Shown in pieces: positions 12,005 through 25,349 of a DNA stretch of 64,000 nucleotides. A program made the translations under genes and the position numbers. The notes under the pieces were generated by a model that was given only the letters and a program-made list of their open reading frames with translations, had not been told where the DNA came from and made no database searches. The first letter of the stretch is position 1, and each line of letters opens with the position of its first letter. The stretch comes from Inia geoffrensis (taxonomy: Eukaryota; Chordata; Mammalia; Artiodactyla; Iniidae), in the NCBI GenBank assembly GCA_036417435.1, contig CM070910.1, positions 75,810,784-75,874,783 of the forward strand, read 5' to 3'.

Positions 12005-13502
12005 GAGTTAGTCTTGGTGTCCTGGTTAAGATTAGGGCACGGGTGAGGGTAAGGCTTCGGGTGAGGGTCAGGGTTAGGATTCGGGTTAGGGTTAGGGTTA
12101 GGGAATGGAGAGGGATTAGGGTACAGGTTAGGGTACGACAATGCTTAAGGGTTAGCGAAAGTGTGAGGGCACGAGTTAGTGTTGGTGTACTGGTTAAGAC
12201 AAGGGCACCGATGAGGGTAAGGCCTCGGAAAAGGGTCACGTTCAGGGTTTCGCTTAGGGTTAGGGTTAGGGAATGGGGAGGGATTAGGGTACAGGATAGG
12301 GTACGACAATGCTTAAGGGATAGCGTACGTTTGAGGGCATGAGTTAGTGTTTGTGTACTGGTTAAGATTAGGGCATTGGTTAGGGTAGGGCATCGGAAGT
12401 GGGTCAGGTTTAGGGATGGGGTTAGGGTTAGGGTTAAGGAATGGGGAGGGATTAGGGTACAATTTAGGGTAAGGCAACGCTTAAGGTTTAGCGTACGTGT
12501 GAGGGCACGAGTTAGTGTTGGTGTCCTGGTTAAGATTAGGGCACGGGTGAGGGTAAGGCTTCGGGTGAAGGTCAGGGTTAGGATTCGGGTTAGGGTTAGG
12601 GTTAAGGAATGCAGAGGGATTAGGCTACAGCTTAGGGTACGACAGTGCTTAAGGGTTAGCGTTCGTGTGAGGGCAAGGGTTAGTGTTAGTGTCCTGGTTA
12701 AGATTAGGGCACGGGGTGAGGGTAAGGCTTCAGGTGAGGGTCAGGGTTAGGATTCGGGTTAGGGTTAGGGTTAGGGAATGGGGAGGGATTAGGGTACAGT
12801 TCAGGGTACGACAACGATTAAGGGTTAGCGTACGTGTGAGGGCACAAGTTAGTGTTGGTGTCCTGCTTAAGATTAGGGCACGGGTGAGGGTAAGGTTTCG
12901 GGTGAGGGTCAGGGATAGAATTCGGGTTAGGGTTAGTGTTAGGGAATGGGGAGGGATTAGGGTACAGTTTAGGGTACGACAACGATTAAAGGTGGGCGTA
13001 CGTGTCAGGGCACGAGTTAGTGTTGGTGTCATGGTTAAGATTGGGGCACGGGTGAGGGTCAGGGATAGAATTCGGGTTAGGGTTAGGGTTAGGGAATGGG
13101 GAGATATTAGGGCACAGTTTTAGGGTACCACAACGCTTAAGGTTTAGCGTACGTGTGAGGTCACGAGTTAGTGTTATTGTACTGCTTACGATTAGGGCAC
13201 GGGTGAGGGTAAGGCCTCGGAAGAGGGTCACGTTAAGGGTTAGGGTTTGGGTTAGGGTTAGGGAATGGGGATTGATTAGGGTACAGGTTAGGGTACGGCA
13301 ATGGCTTAGGGTTAGCGTTCGTTAGAGGGCATGGGTTAGTGTTGATGTACTGGTTAAAATTAGGACAGGGGGTGAGGGTAAAGTTTAGGGTGAGTGTCAT
13401 GGTTAGGTTTCAGGTTAGGGTTTAGGGTTAGGGAATGGAGAGGGATTAGGGTACAGGTTAGGGTACCGCTGCGGTTTAGTGTTAGCGTACATGTGAGGGC
13501 AC
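12005..13502 (+). repeat. Nine-monomer HOR in copy B, with four 1-bp insertions
   Basis: Counterpart of 157-1650 but 1498 bp long. The extra bases are a G at 12713-12716, a T at 13118-13121, a G at 13368-13372 and a T at 13421-13423. They break the hexamer phase within monomers that are otherwise identical to copies A and C. Confidence 0.88.
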
Positions 13503-14845
13503 GAGTTAGTCTTGGTGTCCTGGTTAAGATTAGGGCACGGGTGAGGGTAAGGCTTCGAGTGAGGGTCAGGGTTAGGATTCGGGTTAGGGTTAGGGTTAGG
13601 GAATGGAGAGGGATTAGGGCACAGGTTAGGGTACGACAATGCTTAAGGGTTAGCGTAAGTGTGAGGGCACGAGTTAGTGTTGGTGTCCTGGTTAAGAAAC
13701 GGCACCGATGAGGGTAAGGCCTCGGAAAAGGGTCACGTTCAGGGTTTCGCTTAGGGTTAGGGTTAGGGAATGGGGAGGGATTAGGGTACAGGATAGGGTA
13801 CGACAATGCTTATGGGTTAGCGTACGTTTGAGGCCATGAGTTAGTGTTTGTGTACTGGTTAAGATTAAGGCATTGGTTAGGGTAGGGCATCGGAAGTGGG
13901 TCAGGTTTAGGGATGGGGCTAGGGTTAGGGTTAAGGAATGGGGAGGGATTAGGGTACAATTTAGGGTACGACAACGCTTAAGGTTTACCGTACGTGTGAG
14001 GGCACGAGTTAGTGTTGGTGTCCTGGTTAAGATTAGGGCACGGGTGAGAGTAAGGCTTCGGGTGAGGGTCAGGGTTAGGATTCGGGTTAGGGTTAGGGTT
14101 AAGGAATGCAGAGGGATTAGGGTACAGCTTAGGGTACGACAGTGCTCAAGGGTTAGCGTTCGTGTGAGGGCAAGGGTTAGTGTTAGTGTCCTGGTTAAGA
14201 TTAGGGCACGGGTGAGGGTAAGGCTTCAGGTGAGGGTGAGGGTTAGGATTCGGTTTAGGGTTAGGGTTAGGGAATGGGGAGGGATTAGGGTACAGTTTAG
14301 GGTATGACAACGATTAAGGGTTAGCGTACGTGTGAGGGCACAAGTTAGTGTTGGTGTCCTGGTTAAGATTAGGGCACGGGTGTGGGTAAGGTTTCGGGTG
14401 AGGGTCAGGGATAGAATTCGGGTTAGGGTTAGGGTTAGGGAATGGGGAGATATTAGGGCACAGTTTAGGGTACCACAACGCTTAAGGTTTAGCGTACGTG
14501 TGAGGTCACTAGTTAGTGTTAGTCTACTGCTTACGATTAGGGCACGGGTGAGGGTAAGGCCTCGGAAGAGGGTCACGTTAAGGGTTAGTGTTAGGGTTAG
14601 TGTTAGGGAATGGGGATTGATTAGGGTACAGGTTAGGCTACGGCAATGGCTTAGGGTTGGCGTACGTTAGAGGGCATGGGTTAGTGTTGATGTACTGGTT
14701 AAAATTAGGACACGGGTGAGGGTAAAGTTTCGGGTGAGTGTCATGGTTAGGTTTCAGGTTAGGGTTAGGGTTAGGGAATGGAGAGGGATTAGGGTACAGG
14801 TTAGGGTACCGCTGCGGTTTAGTGTTAGCGTACGTTTGAGGGCAC
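13503..14845 (+). repeat. HOR of copy B with 1-bp deletion (1343 bp)
   Basis: Counterpart of 1651-2994. In m2, taagaaacgg replaces taagacaacgg near 13696, one base shorter. The rest follows the canonical m1-m8 order. Confidence 0.88.
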
Positions 14846-16189
14846 GAGTTAGTCTTGGTGTCCTGGTTAAGATTAGGGCACGGGTGAGGGTAAGGCTTTG
14901 GGTGAGGGTCAGGGTTAGGATTCGGGTTAGGGTTAGGGTTAGGGAATGGAGAGGGATTAGGGTACAGGTTAGGGTACGACAATGCTTAAGGGTTAGCCTA
15001 AGTGTGAGGGCACGAGTTAGTGTTGGTGTACTGGTTAAGACAAGGGCACCGATGACGGTAAGGCCTCGGAAAAGGGTCACGTTCAGGGTTTCGCTTAGGG
15101 TTAGGGTTAGGGAATGGGGAGAGATTAGGGTACAGGATAGGGTACGACAATGCTTAAGGGTTAGCGTACGTTTGAGGGCATGAGTTAGTGTTTGTGTACT
15201 GGTTAAGATTAGGGCATTGGTTAGGGTAGGGCATCGGAAGTGGGTCAGGTTTAGGGATGGGGTTAGGGTTAGGGTTAAGGAATGGGGAGGGATTAGGGTA
15301 CAATTTAGGGTACGGCAACGCTTAAGGTTTAGCGTACGTGTGAGGGCACGAGTTAGTGTTGGTGTCCTGGTTAAGATTAGGTCACGGGTGAGAGTAAGAC
15401 TTCGGGTGAGGGTCAGGGTTAGGATTCGGGTTAGGGTTAGGGTAAAGGAATGCAGAGGGATTAGGCTACAGCTTAGGGTACGACAGTGCTTAAGGGTTAG
15501 CGTTCGTGTGAGGGCAAGGGTTAGTGTTAGTGTCCTGGTTAAGATTAGGGCACGGGTGAGGGTAAGGCTTCAGGTGAGGGTCAGGGTTAGGATTCGGGTT
15601 AGGGTTAGGGTTAGGGAATGGGGAGGGATTAGGGTACAGTTTAGGGTACGACAACGATTAAGGGTTACCGTACGTGTGAGGGCACAAGTTAGTGTTGGTG
15701 TCCTGCTTAAGATTAGGGCACGGGTGAGGGTAAGGTTTCGGGTGAGGGTCAGGGATAGAATTCGGGTTAGGGTTAGGGTTAGGGAATGGGGAGATATTAG
15801 GGCACAGTTTAGGGTACCACAACGCTTAAGGTTTAGCGTACGTGTGAGGTCACTAGTTAGTGTTAGTGTACTGCTTACGATTAGGGCACGGGTGAGGGTA
15901 AGGCCTCGGAAGACGGTCACGTTAAGGGTTAGGGTTAGGGTTAGGGTTAGGGAATGGGGATTGATTAGGGTACAGGTTAGGGAACGGCAATGGCTTAGGG
16001 TTGGCGTACGTTAGAGGGCATGGGTTAGTGTTGATGTACTGGTTAAAATTAGGACACGAGTGAGGGTAAAGTTTCGGGTGAGTGTCATGGTTAGGTTTCA
16101 GGTTAGGGTTAGAGTTAGGGAATGGAGAGGGATTACGGTACAGGTTAGGGTACCGCTGCGGTTTAGTGTTTGCGTACGTTTGAGGGCAC
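14846..16189 (+). repeat. Canonical HOR, copy B
   Basis: Counterpart of 2995-4338 at offset 11851, carrying the same private markers (aaggctttggg, gatgacggtaagg). Confidence 0.9.
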
Positions 16190-17533
16190 GAGTTAGTCTT
16201 GGTGTCCTGGTTAAGATTAGGGCACGGGTGAGGGTAAGGCTTCGGGTGAGGGTCAGGTTTAGGATTCGGGTTAGGTTTATGGTTAGGGAATGGAGAGGGA
16301 TTAGGGTACAGGTTAGGGTACGACAATGCATAAGGGTTAGCGTAAGTGTGAGGGCACGAGTTAGTGTTGGTGTACTGGTTAAGACAAGGGCACCGATGAG
16401 GGTAAGGCCTCGGAAAAGGGTCACGTTCAGGGTTTTGCTTAGGGTTAGGGTTAGGGAATGGGGAGGGATTAGGGTACAGGATAGGGTACGACAATGCTTA
16501 AGGGTTAGCGTACGTTTGAGGGCATGAATTAGTGTTTGTGTACTGGTTAAGATTAAGGCATTGGTTAGGGTAGGGCATCGGAAGTGGGTCAGGTTTAGGG
16601 ATGGGGTTAGGGTTAGGGTTAAGGAATGGGGAGGGATTAGGGTACAATTTAGGTTACGGCAACGCTTAAGGTTTAGCGTACGTGTGAGGGCACGAGTTAG
16701 TGTTGGTGTCCTGGTTAACATTAGGGCACGGGTGAGGGTAAGGCTTCGGGTGACGGTCAGGGTTAGGATTCGGGTTAGGGTTAGGGTTAAGGAATGCAGA
16801 GGGATTAGGCTACAGCTTAGGGTACGACAGTGCTTAAGGGTTAGCGTTCGTGTGAGGGCAAGGGTTAGTGTTAGTGTCCTGGTTAAGTTTAGAGCACGGG
16901 TGAGGGTAAGGCTTCAGGTGAGGGTCAGGGTTAGGATTCGGTTTAGGGTTAGGGTTAGGGAATGGGGAGGGATTAGGGTACAGTTTAGGGTACGACAACG
17001 ATTAAGGGTTAGCGTATGTGTGAGGGCACAAGTTAGTGTTGCTGTCCTGGTTAAGATTAGGGCACGGGTGAGGGTAAGGTTTCGGGTGAGGGTCAGGGAT
17101 AGAATTCGGGTTAGGGTTAGGGTTAGGGAATGGGGAGATATTAGGGTACAGTTTAGGGTACCACAACGCTTAAGGTTTAGCGTACGTGTGAGGTCACTAG
17201 TTAGTGTTAGTGTACTGCTTACGATTAGGGCACAGGTGAGGGTAAGGCCTCGGAAGAGGGTCACGTTAAGGGTTAGGGTTAGGGTTAGGGTTAGGGAATT
17301 GGGATTGATTAGGGTACAGGTTAGGGTACGGCAATGGCTTAGGGTTGGCGTACGTTAGAGGGCATGGGTTAGTGTTGATGTACTGGTTAAAATTAGGACA
17401 CGGGTGAGGGTAAAGTTTCGGGTGAGTGTCATGGTTAGGTTTCAGGTTAGGGTTAGAGTTAGGGAATGGAGAGGGATTAGGGTACAGTTTAGGGTACCGC
17501 TGCGGTTTAGTGTTAGCGTACGTGTGAGGGCAC
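16190..17533 (+). repeat. Canonical HOR, copy B
   Basis: Counterpart of 4339-5682 at offset 11851. It has T where copy A has C at 5392. Confidence 0.9.
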
Positions 17534-18024
17534 GAGTTAGTCTTGGTGTCCTGGTTAAGATTAGGGCACGGGTGAGGGTAAGGCTTCGGGTGAGGGTCAG
17601 GGATAGAATTCGGGTTAGGGTTAGGGTTAGGGAATCGGGAGATATTAGGGCACATTTTGGGTACCACAACGCTTAAGTTTTAGCGTACGTGTGAGGTCAC
17701 TAGTTAGTGTTAGTGTACTGCTTACGATTAGGGCACAGGTGAGGGTAAGGCCTCGGAAGAGGGTCACGTTAAGGTTTAGGGTTAGGGAATGGGGATTGAT
17801 TAGGGTACAGGTTAGGGTACGGCAATGGCTTAGGGTTGGCGTACGTTAGAGGGCATGGGTTAGTGTTGATGTACTGGTTAAAATTAGGACACGAGTGAGG
17901 GTAAAGTTTCGGGTGAGTGTCATGGTTAGGTTTCAGGTTAGGGTTAGAGTTAGGGAATTGAGAGGGATTACGGTACAGGTTAGGGTACCGCTGCAGTTTA
18001 GTGTTAGCGTAAGTGTGAGGGCAC
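17534..18024 (+). repeat. Collapsed three-monomer HOR, copy B
   Basis: Counterpart of 5683-6173: m1/m6 hybrid 17534, m7 lacking two hexamers 17701, m8/m1 hybrid 17857. The same 1-bp loss in the first hybrid is present, so that loss predates the super-repeat duplication. Confidence 0.87.
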
Positions 18025-19020
18025 GAGTTAGTGTTGGTGTACTGGTTAAGATTAGGGCACGGGTGAGGGTAAGGCCTCGGAAAAGGGTCACGTTCAGGGT
18101 TTCGCCTAGGGTTAGGGTTAGGGAATGGGGAGGGATTAGGGTACAGGATAGGGTACGACAATGCTTAAGGGTTAGCGTACGTTTGAGGGCATGAGTTAGT
18201 GTTTGTGTACTGGTTAAGATTAGGGCATTGGTTAGGGTAGGGCATCGGAAGTGGGTCAGGTTTAGGGATGGGGTTAGGGTTAAGGAATGGGGGGGGATTA
18301 GGGTACAATTTAGGGTACGGCAACGCTTAAGGTTTAGCGTACGTGTGAGGGCACGAGTTAGTGTTGGTGTCCTGGTTAAGATTAGGGCACGGGTGAGGGT
18401 AAGGCTTCGGGTGAGGGTCAGGGTTAGGATTCGGGTTAGGGTTAGGGTTAAGGAATGCAGAGGGATTAGGGTACAGCTTAGGGTACGACAGTGCTTAGGG
18501 GTTAGCGTTCGTGTGAGGGCAAGGGTTAGTGTTAGTGTCCTGGTTAAGATTAGGGCACGGGTGAGTGTAAGGCTTCAGGTGAGGGTCAGGGTTAGGATTC
18601 GGGTTAGGGTTAGGGTTAGGGAATGGGGAGATATTAGGGCACAGTTTAGGGTACCACAACGCTTAAGGTTTAGCGTACGTGTGAGGTCACTAGTTAGTGT
18701 TAGTGTACTGCTTACGATTAGGGCACAGGTGAGGGTAAGGCCTCGGAAGAGGGTCACGTTAAGGGTTAGGGTTAGGGTTAGGGAATGGGGATTGATTAGG
18801 GGACAGGTTAGGGTACGGCAATGGCTTAGGGTTGGCGTACGTTAGAGGGCATGGGTTAGTGTTGATGTACTGGTTAAAATTAGGACACGGGTGAGGGTAA
18901 AGTTTCGGGTGAGTGTCATGGTTAGGTTTCAGGTTAGGGTTAGAGTTAGGGAATGGAGAGGGATTAGGGTACAGGTTAGGGTACCGCTGTGGTTTAGTGT
19001 TAGCGTACGTGTGAGGGCAC
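18025..19020 (+). repeat. Shortened six-monomer HOR, copy B
   Basis: Counterpart of 6174-7169, including the eight-G run in m3 at 18289-18296. Confidence 0.87.
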
Positions 19021-20178
19021 GAGTTAGTCTTGGTGTCCTGGTTAAGATTAGGGCACGGGTGAGGGTAAGGCTTCTGGTGAGGGTCAGGGTTAGGATTCGG
19101 GTTAGGGTTAGTGTTAGGGAATGGAGAGGGATGAGGGTACAGGTTAGGGTACGACAATGCTTAAGAGTTAGCATAAGTGTGAGGGCACGAGTTAGTGTTG
19201 GTGTACTGGTTAAGACAAGGGCACCGATGAGGGTAAGGCCTCGGAAAAGGGTCACGTTCAGGGTTTCGCTAAGGGTTAGGGTTAGGGAATGGGGAGGGAT
19301 TAGGGTACAGGATAGGGTACGACAATGCTTAAGGGTTAACGTACGTTTGAGGTCATGAGTTAGTGTTGGTGTCCTGGTTAAGATTAGGGCACGAGTGAGG
19401 GTAAGGTTTCGGGTGAGGGTCAGGGTTAGGATTCGGGTTAGGGTTAGGGTTAAGGAATGCAGAGGGAATAGGGTACAGCTTAGGGTACGACAGTGCTTAA
19501 GGGTTAGCGTTCGTGTGAGAGCAAGGGTTAGTGTTAGTGTCCTGGTTAAGATTAGGGCACGGGTGAGGGTAAGGCTTCAGGTGTGGGTCAGGTTTAGGAT
19601 TCAGGTTAGGGTTAGGGTTAGGGAATGGGGAGGGATTAGGGTACAGTTTAGGGTACGACAACGATTAAGGGTGGGCGTACGTGTCAGGGCACGAGTTAGT
19701 GTTGGTGTCCTGGTTAAGATTAGGGCACGGGTGAGGGTCAGGGATAGAATTCGGGTTAGGGTTAGGTTTAGGGAATGGGGAGATATTAGGGCAAAGTTTA
19801 GGGTACCACAACGCTTAAGGTTTAGCGTAGGTGTGAGGTCACTAGTTAGTGTTATTGTACTGCTTACGATTAGGGCACGGGTGAGGGTAAGGTCTCGGAA
19901 GAGGGTCACGTTAAGGGTTAGGGTTTGGGTTAGGGTTAGGAAATGGGGATTGATTAGGGTACAGGTTAGGGTTCGGCAATGGCTTAGGGTTAGCGTACGT
20001 TAGAGGGCATGGGTTAGTGTTGATGTACTGGTTAAAATTAGGACAGGGGTGAGGGTAAAGTTTAGGGTGAGTTTCATGGTTAGGTTTCAGGTTAGGGTTA
20101 GGGTTAGGGAATGGAGAGGGATTAGGGTACAGGTTAGGGTACCGCTGCGGTTTAGTGTTAGCGTACATGTGAGGGCAC
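19021..20178 (+). repeat. Shortened seven-monomer HOR, copy B
   Basis: Counterpart of 7170-8327; m3 is missing and the m6 at 19693 carries the 18-bp deletion. Confidence 0.87.
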
Positions 20179-21522
20179 GAGTTAGTCTTGGTCTCCTGGT
20201 TAAGATTAGGGCACGGGTGAGGGTAAGGCTTCGGGTGAGGGTCAGGGTTAGGATTCGGGTTAGGGTTAGGGTTCGGGAATGGAGAGGGATTAGGGTACAG
20301 GTTAAGGTACGACAATGATTAAGGGTTAGCATAAGTGTGAGGGCACGAGTTAGTGTTGGTGTACTGGTTAAGACAAGGTCACCGATGAGCGTAAGGCCTC
20401 GGAAAAGGGTCAGGTTCAGGGATTTGCTTAGGGTTAGTGTTAGGGAATGGGGAGGGATTAGGGTAGAGGATACTGTACGACAATGCTTAAGCGTTAACGT
20501 ACGTTTTTGGGCATGAGTTAGTGTTTGTGTACTGGTTAAGAATAGGGCATTGGTTAGGGTAGGGCATCGGAAGTGGGTCAGGTTTAGGGATGGGGTTAGT
20601 GTTAGGGTTAAGGAATGGGGAGGGATTAGGGTACAATTTAGGGAACGACAACGCTTAAGGTTTAGCGTACGTGTGAGGGCACGAGTTAGTGTTGGTGTCC
20701 TGGTTAAGATTAGGGCACGGGTGAGGGTAAGGCTTCGTGTGAGGGTCAGGGTTAGGATTCCTGTTAGGTTTAGGGTTAAGGAATGCAGAGGGATTAGGGT
20801 ACAGCTTAGGGTTCGACAGTACTTAAGGGTTAGCATTCGTGTGAGGTCAAGAGTTAGTGTTAGTGTCCTGGTTAAGATTAGGGCACGGGTGAGGGTAAGG
20901 CTTCAGGTGAGGGTCAGGGTTAGGATTCGGGTTAGGGTTAGGGTTAGGGAATGGGGAAGGATTAGGGTACAGTTTAGGGTACGACAACGAATAAGGGTTA
21001 GCGTACGTGTGAGGGCACGAGTTAGTGTTGGTGTCCTGGTTAAGATTAGGGCACGGGTGAGAGTAAGGTTTCGGGTGAGGGTCAGGGATAGAATTCGGGT
21101 TAGGTTTAGGGTTAGGGAATGGGGAGATATTAGGGCACAGTTTAGGGTACCACAACGCTTAAGGTTTAGCGGACGTGTGAGGTCACTAGTTAGTGTTAGT
21201 GTACTGCTTACGATTAGGGCACGGGTGAGGGTAAGGCCTCGGAAGAGGGTCACATTAAGGGTTAGGGTTTGGGTTAGGGTTAGGGAATGGGGATTGATTA
21301 GGGTACAGGTTAGGGTACGGCAATGGCTTAGGGTTAGCGTACGTTAGAGGGCATGGGTTAGTGTTGATGTACTGGTTAAAATTAGGACAGGGGTGAGGGT
21401 AAAGTTTAGGGTGAGTGTCATGGTTAGGTTTCAGGTTAGGGTTAGGGTTAGGGAATGGAGAGGGATTAGGGTACAGGTTAGGGTACCGCTGCGGTTTAGT
21501 GTTAGCGTACGTTTGAGGGCAC
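20179..21522 (+). repeat. Canonical HOR, copy B
   Basis: Counterpart of 8328-9671 with the same distinctive m2 (gtagaggatactgtacg). Confidence 0.89.
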
Positions 21523-22866
21523 GAGTTAGTCTTGGTGTCCTGGTTAAGATTAGGGCACGGGTGAGGGTAAGGCTTCGGGTGAGGGTCAGGGTTAGGATTC
21601 GGGTTAGGGTTAGGGTTCGGGAATGGAGAGGGATTAGGGTACAGGTTAGGGTACGACAATGATTAACGGTTAGCGTAAGTGTGAGGGCACGAGTTAGTGT
21701 TGGTGTACTGGTTAAGACAAGGGCACCGATGAGGGTAAGGCCTCGGAAAAGGGTCAGGTTCAGGGTTTCGCTTAGGGTTAGGGTTAGGGAATGGGGAGGG
21801 ATTAGGGTAGAGGATAGTGTACGACAATGCTTAAGCGTTAACGTACGTTTTTGGGCATGAGTTAGTGTTTGTGTACTGGTTAAGAGTAGGGCATTGGTTA
21901 GGGTAGGGCATCGGAAGTGGGTCAGGTTTAGGGATGGGGTTAGGGTTAGGGCTAAGGAATGGGGAGGGATTAGGGTACAATTTAGGGTACGACAACGCTT
22001 AAGGTTTAGCGTACGTGTGAGGGCACGAGTTAGTGTTGGTGTCCTGGTTAAGATTAGGGCACGGGTGAGGGTAAGGCTTCGGGTGAGGGTCAGGGTTAGG
22101 ATTCGTGTTAGGTTTAGGGTTAAGGAATGCAGAGGGATTAGGGTACAGCTTAGGATTCGACAGTGCTTAAGGGTTAGCGTTCGTGTGAGGTCAAGGGTTA
22201 GTGTTAGTGTCCTGGTTAAGATTAGGGCACGGGTGAGGGTAAGGCTTCAGGTGAGGGTCAGGGTTAGGATTCGGGTTAGGGTTAGGGTTAGAGAATGGGG
22301 AGGGTTTAGGGTACAGTTTAGGGTACGACAACGATTAAGTGTTAGCGTACGTGTGAGGGCACGAGTTAGTGTTGGTGTCCTGGTTAAGATTAGGGCACGG
22401 GTGAGAGTAAGGTTTCGGGTGAGGGTCAGGGATAGAATTCGGGTTAGGGTTAGGGTTAGGGAATGGGGAGATATTAGGGCACAGTTTAGGGTACCACAGC
22501 GCTTAAGTTTTAGCGTACGTGTGAGGTCACTAGTTAGTGTTAGTGTACTGCTTACGATTAGGGCACGGGTGAGGGTAAGGCCTCGGAAGAGGGTCACGTT
22601 AAGGGTTAGGGTTAGGGTTAGGGTTAGGGAATGGGGATTGATTAAGGTACAGGTTAGGGTAAGGCAATGGCTTAGGGTTAGCGTACGTTAGAGGGCATGG
22701 GTTAGTGTTGATGTACTGGTTAAAATTAGGACACGGGTGAGGGTAAAGTTTCGGGTGAGTGTCATGGTTAGGTTTCAGGTTAGGGTTAGGGTTAGGGAAT
22801 GGAGAGGGATTAGGGTACAGGTTAGGGTACGACAATGCTTATGGGTTAGCGTAAGTGTGAGGGCAC
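21523..22866 (+). repeat. HOR with m8/m1 hybrid, copy B
   Basis: Counterpart of 9672-11015; the m8/m1 hybrid begins at 22699. Confidence 0.88.
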
Positions 22867-23855
22867 AAGTTAGTGTTGGTGTACTGGTTAAGACAAGGGC
22901 ACCGATGAGGGTAAGGCCTCGAAAAGGGTCACGTTCAGGGTTTCGCTTAGGGTTAGGGTTAGGGAATGGGGAGGGATTAGGGTAGAGGATAGGGTACGAC
23001 AATGCTTAAGGGTTAACGTACGTTTGAGGGCATGAGTTAGTGTTTGTGTACTGGTTAAGATTAGGTCATTGGTTAGGGTAGGGCATCGGAAGTGGGTCAG
23101 GTTTAGGGATGGGGTTAGGGTTAGGGTTAAGGAATTGGGAGGGATTAGGGTATAATTTAGGGTACGACAACGCTTAAGGTTTAGCGTTCGTGTGAGGGCA
23201 TGAGTTAGTGTTGGTGTCCTGGTTAAGATTAGGGCACGGGTGACGGTAAGGTTTCGTGTGAAGGTCAGGGTTAGGATTCGGGTTAGGGTTAGGGTTAAGG
23301 AATGCAGAGGGATTAGGGTACAGCTTAGGGTACGACAACGATTAAAGGTGAGCGTACATGTCAGGGCACGATTTAGTGTTGGTGTCCTGGTTAAGATTGG
23401 GGCACGGGTGAGGGTCAGGGATAGAATTCGGGTTAGGGTTAGGGTTAGGGAATGGGGAGATATTAGGGCACAGTTTAGGGTACCACAACGCTTAAGGTTT
23501 AGCGTACGTGTGAGGTCACTAGTTAGTGTTAGTCTACTGCTTACGATTAGGGCACGGGTGAGGGTAAGGCCTCGGAAGAGGGTCACGTTAAGGGTTAGGG
23601 TTAGGGTTAGTGTTAGGGAATGGGGATTGATTAGGGTACAGGTTAGGCTACGGCAATGGCTTAGGGTTGGCGTACGTTAGAGGGCATGGGTTAGTGTTGA
23701 TGTACTGGTTAAAATTAGGACACGGGTGAGGGTAAAGTTTCGGGTGAGTGTCATGGTTAGGTTTCAGGTTAGGGTTAGGGTTAGGGAATGGAGAGGGATT
23801 CGGGTACAGGTTAGGGTACCGCTGCGGTTTAGTGTTAGCGTACGTGTGAGGGCAC
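22867..23855 (+). repeat. Shortened six-monomer HOR, copy B to C junction
   Basis: Counterpart of 11016-12004, with the same missing G in m2 and the deleted m6 at 23370. It runs into copy C exactly as copy A runs into copy B. Confidence 0.87.
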
Positions 23856-25349
23856 GAGTTAGTCTTGGTGTCCTGGTTAAGATTAGGGCACGGGTGAGGG
23901 TAAGGCTTCGGGTGAGGGTCAGGGTTAGGATTCGGGTTAGGGTTAGGGTTAGGGAATGGAGAGGGATTAGGGTACAGGTTAGGGTACGACAATGCTTAAG
24001 GGTTAGCGAAAGTGTGAGGGCACGAGTTAGTGTTGGTGTACTGGTTAAGACAAGGGCACCGATGAGGGTAAGGCCTCGGAAAAGGGTCACGTTCAGGGTT
24101 TCGCTTAGGGTTAGGGTTAGGGAATGGGGAGGGATTAGGGTACAGGATAGGGTACGACAATGCTTAAGGGATAGCGTACGTTTGAGGGCATGAGTTAGTG
24201 TTTGTGTACTGGTTAAGATTAGGGCATTGGTTAGGGTAGGGCATCGGAAGTGGGTCAGGTTTAGGGATGGGGTTAGGGTTAGGGTTAAGGAATGGGGAGG
24301 GATTAGGGTACAATTTAGGGTAAGGCAACGCTTAAGGTTTAGCGTACGTGTGAGGGCACGAGTTAGTGTTGGTGTCCTGGTTAAGATTAGGGCACGGGTG
24401 AGGGTAAGGCTTCGGGTGAAGGTCAGGGTTAGGATTCGGGTTAGGGTTAGGGTTAAGGAATGCAGAGGGATTAGGCTACAGCTTAGGGTACGACAGTGCT
24501 TAAGGGTTAGCGTTCGTGTGAGGGCAAGGGTTAGTGTTAGTGTCCTGGTTAAGATTAGGGCACGGGTGAGGGTAAGGCTTCAGGTGAGGGTCAGGGTTAG
24601 GATTCGGGTTAGGGTTAGGGTTAGGGAATGGGGAGGGATTAGGGTACAGTTCAGGGTACGACAACGATTAAGGGTTAGCGTACGTGTGAGGGCACAAGTT
24701 AGTGTTGGTGTCCTGCTTAAGATTAGGGCACGGGTGAGGGTAAGGTTTCGGGTGAGGGTCAGGGATAGAATTCGGGTTAGGGTTAGTGTTAGGGAATGGG
24801 GAGGGATTAGGGTACAGTTTAGGGTACGACAACGATTAAAGGTGGGCGTACGTGTCAGGGCACGAGTTAGTGTTGGTGTCATGGTTAAGATTGGGGCACG
24901 GGTGAGGGTCAGGGATAGAATTCGGGTTAGGGTTAGGGTTAGGGAATGGGGAGATATTAGGGCACAGTTTAGGGTACCACAACGCTTAAGGTTTAGCGTA
25001 CGTGTGAGGTCACGAGTTAGTGTTATTGTACTGCTTACGATTAGGGCACGGGTGAGGGTAAGGCCTCGGAAGAGGGTCACGTTAAGGGTTAGGGTTTGGG
25101 TTAGGGTTAGGGAATGGGGATTGATTAGGGTACAGGTTAGGGTACGGCAATGGCTTAGGGTTAGCGTTCGTTAGAGGGCATGGGTTAGTGTTGATGTACT
25201 GGTTAAAATTAGGACAGGGGTGAGGGTAAAGTTTAGGGTGAGTGTCATGGTTAGGTTTCAGGTTAGGGTTAGGGTTAGGGAATGGAGAGGGATTAGGGTA
25301 CAGGTTAGGGTACCGCTGCGGTTTAGTGTTAGCGTACATGTGAGGGCAC
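23856..25349 (+). repeat. Nine-monomer HOR, copy C
   Basis: Counterpart of 157-1650 and, like that unit, 1494 bp long. It lacks all the insertions of copy B. Confidence 0.88.

Larger units (their letters stand above)
11849..23699 (+). repeat. 11.85-kb super-repeat, copy B
   Basis: Second complete copy. It is 3 bp longer than copy A because of five 1-bp indels confined to 12713-13697: an extra G at 12713-12716, an extra T at 13118-13121, an extra G at 13368-13372, an extra T at 13421-13423, and a missing C near 13696. Copies A and C agree with each other at all five, so these changes are private to B. Outside that kilobase, B matches A with constant offsets (11848 before, 11851 after) and almost no substitutions. 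Confidence 0.93.
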
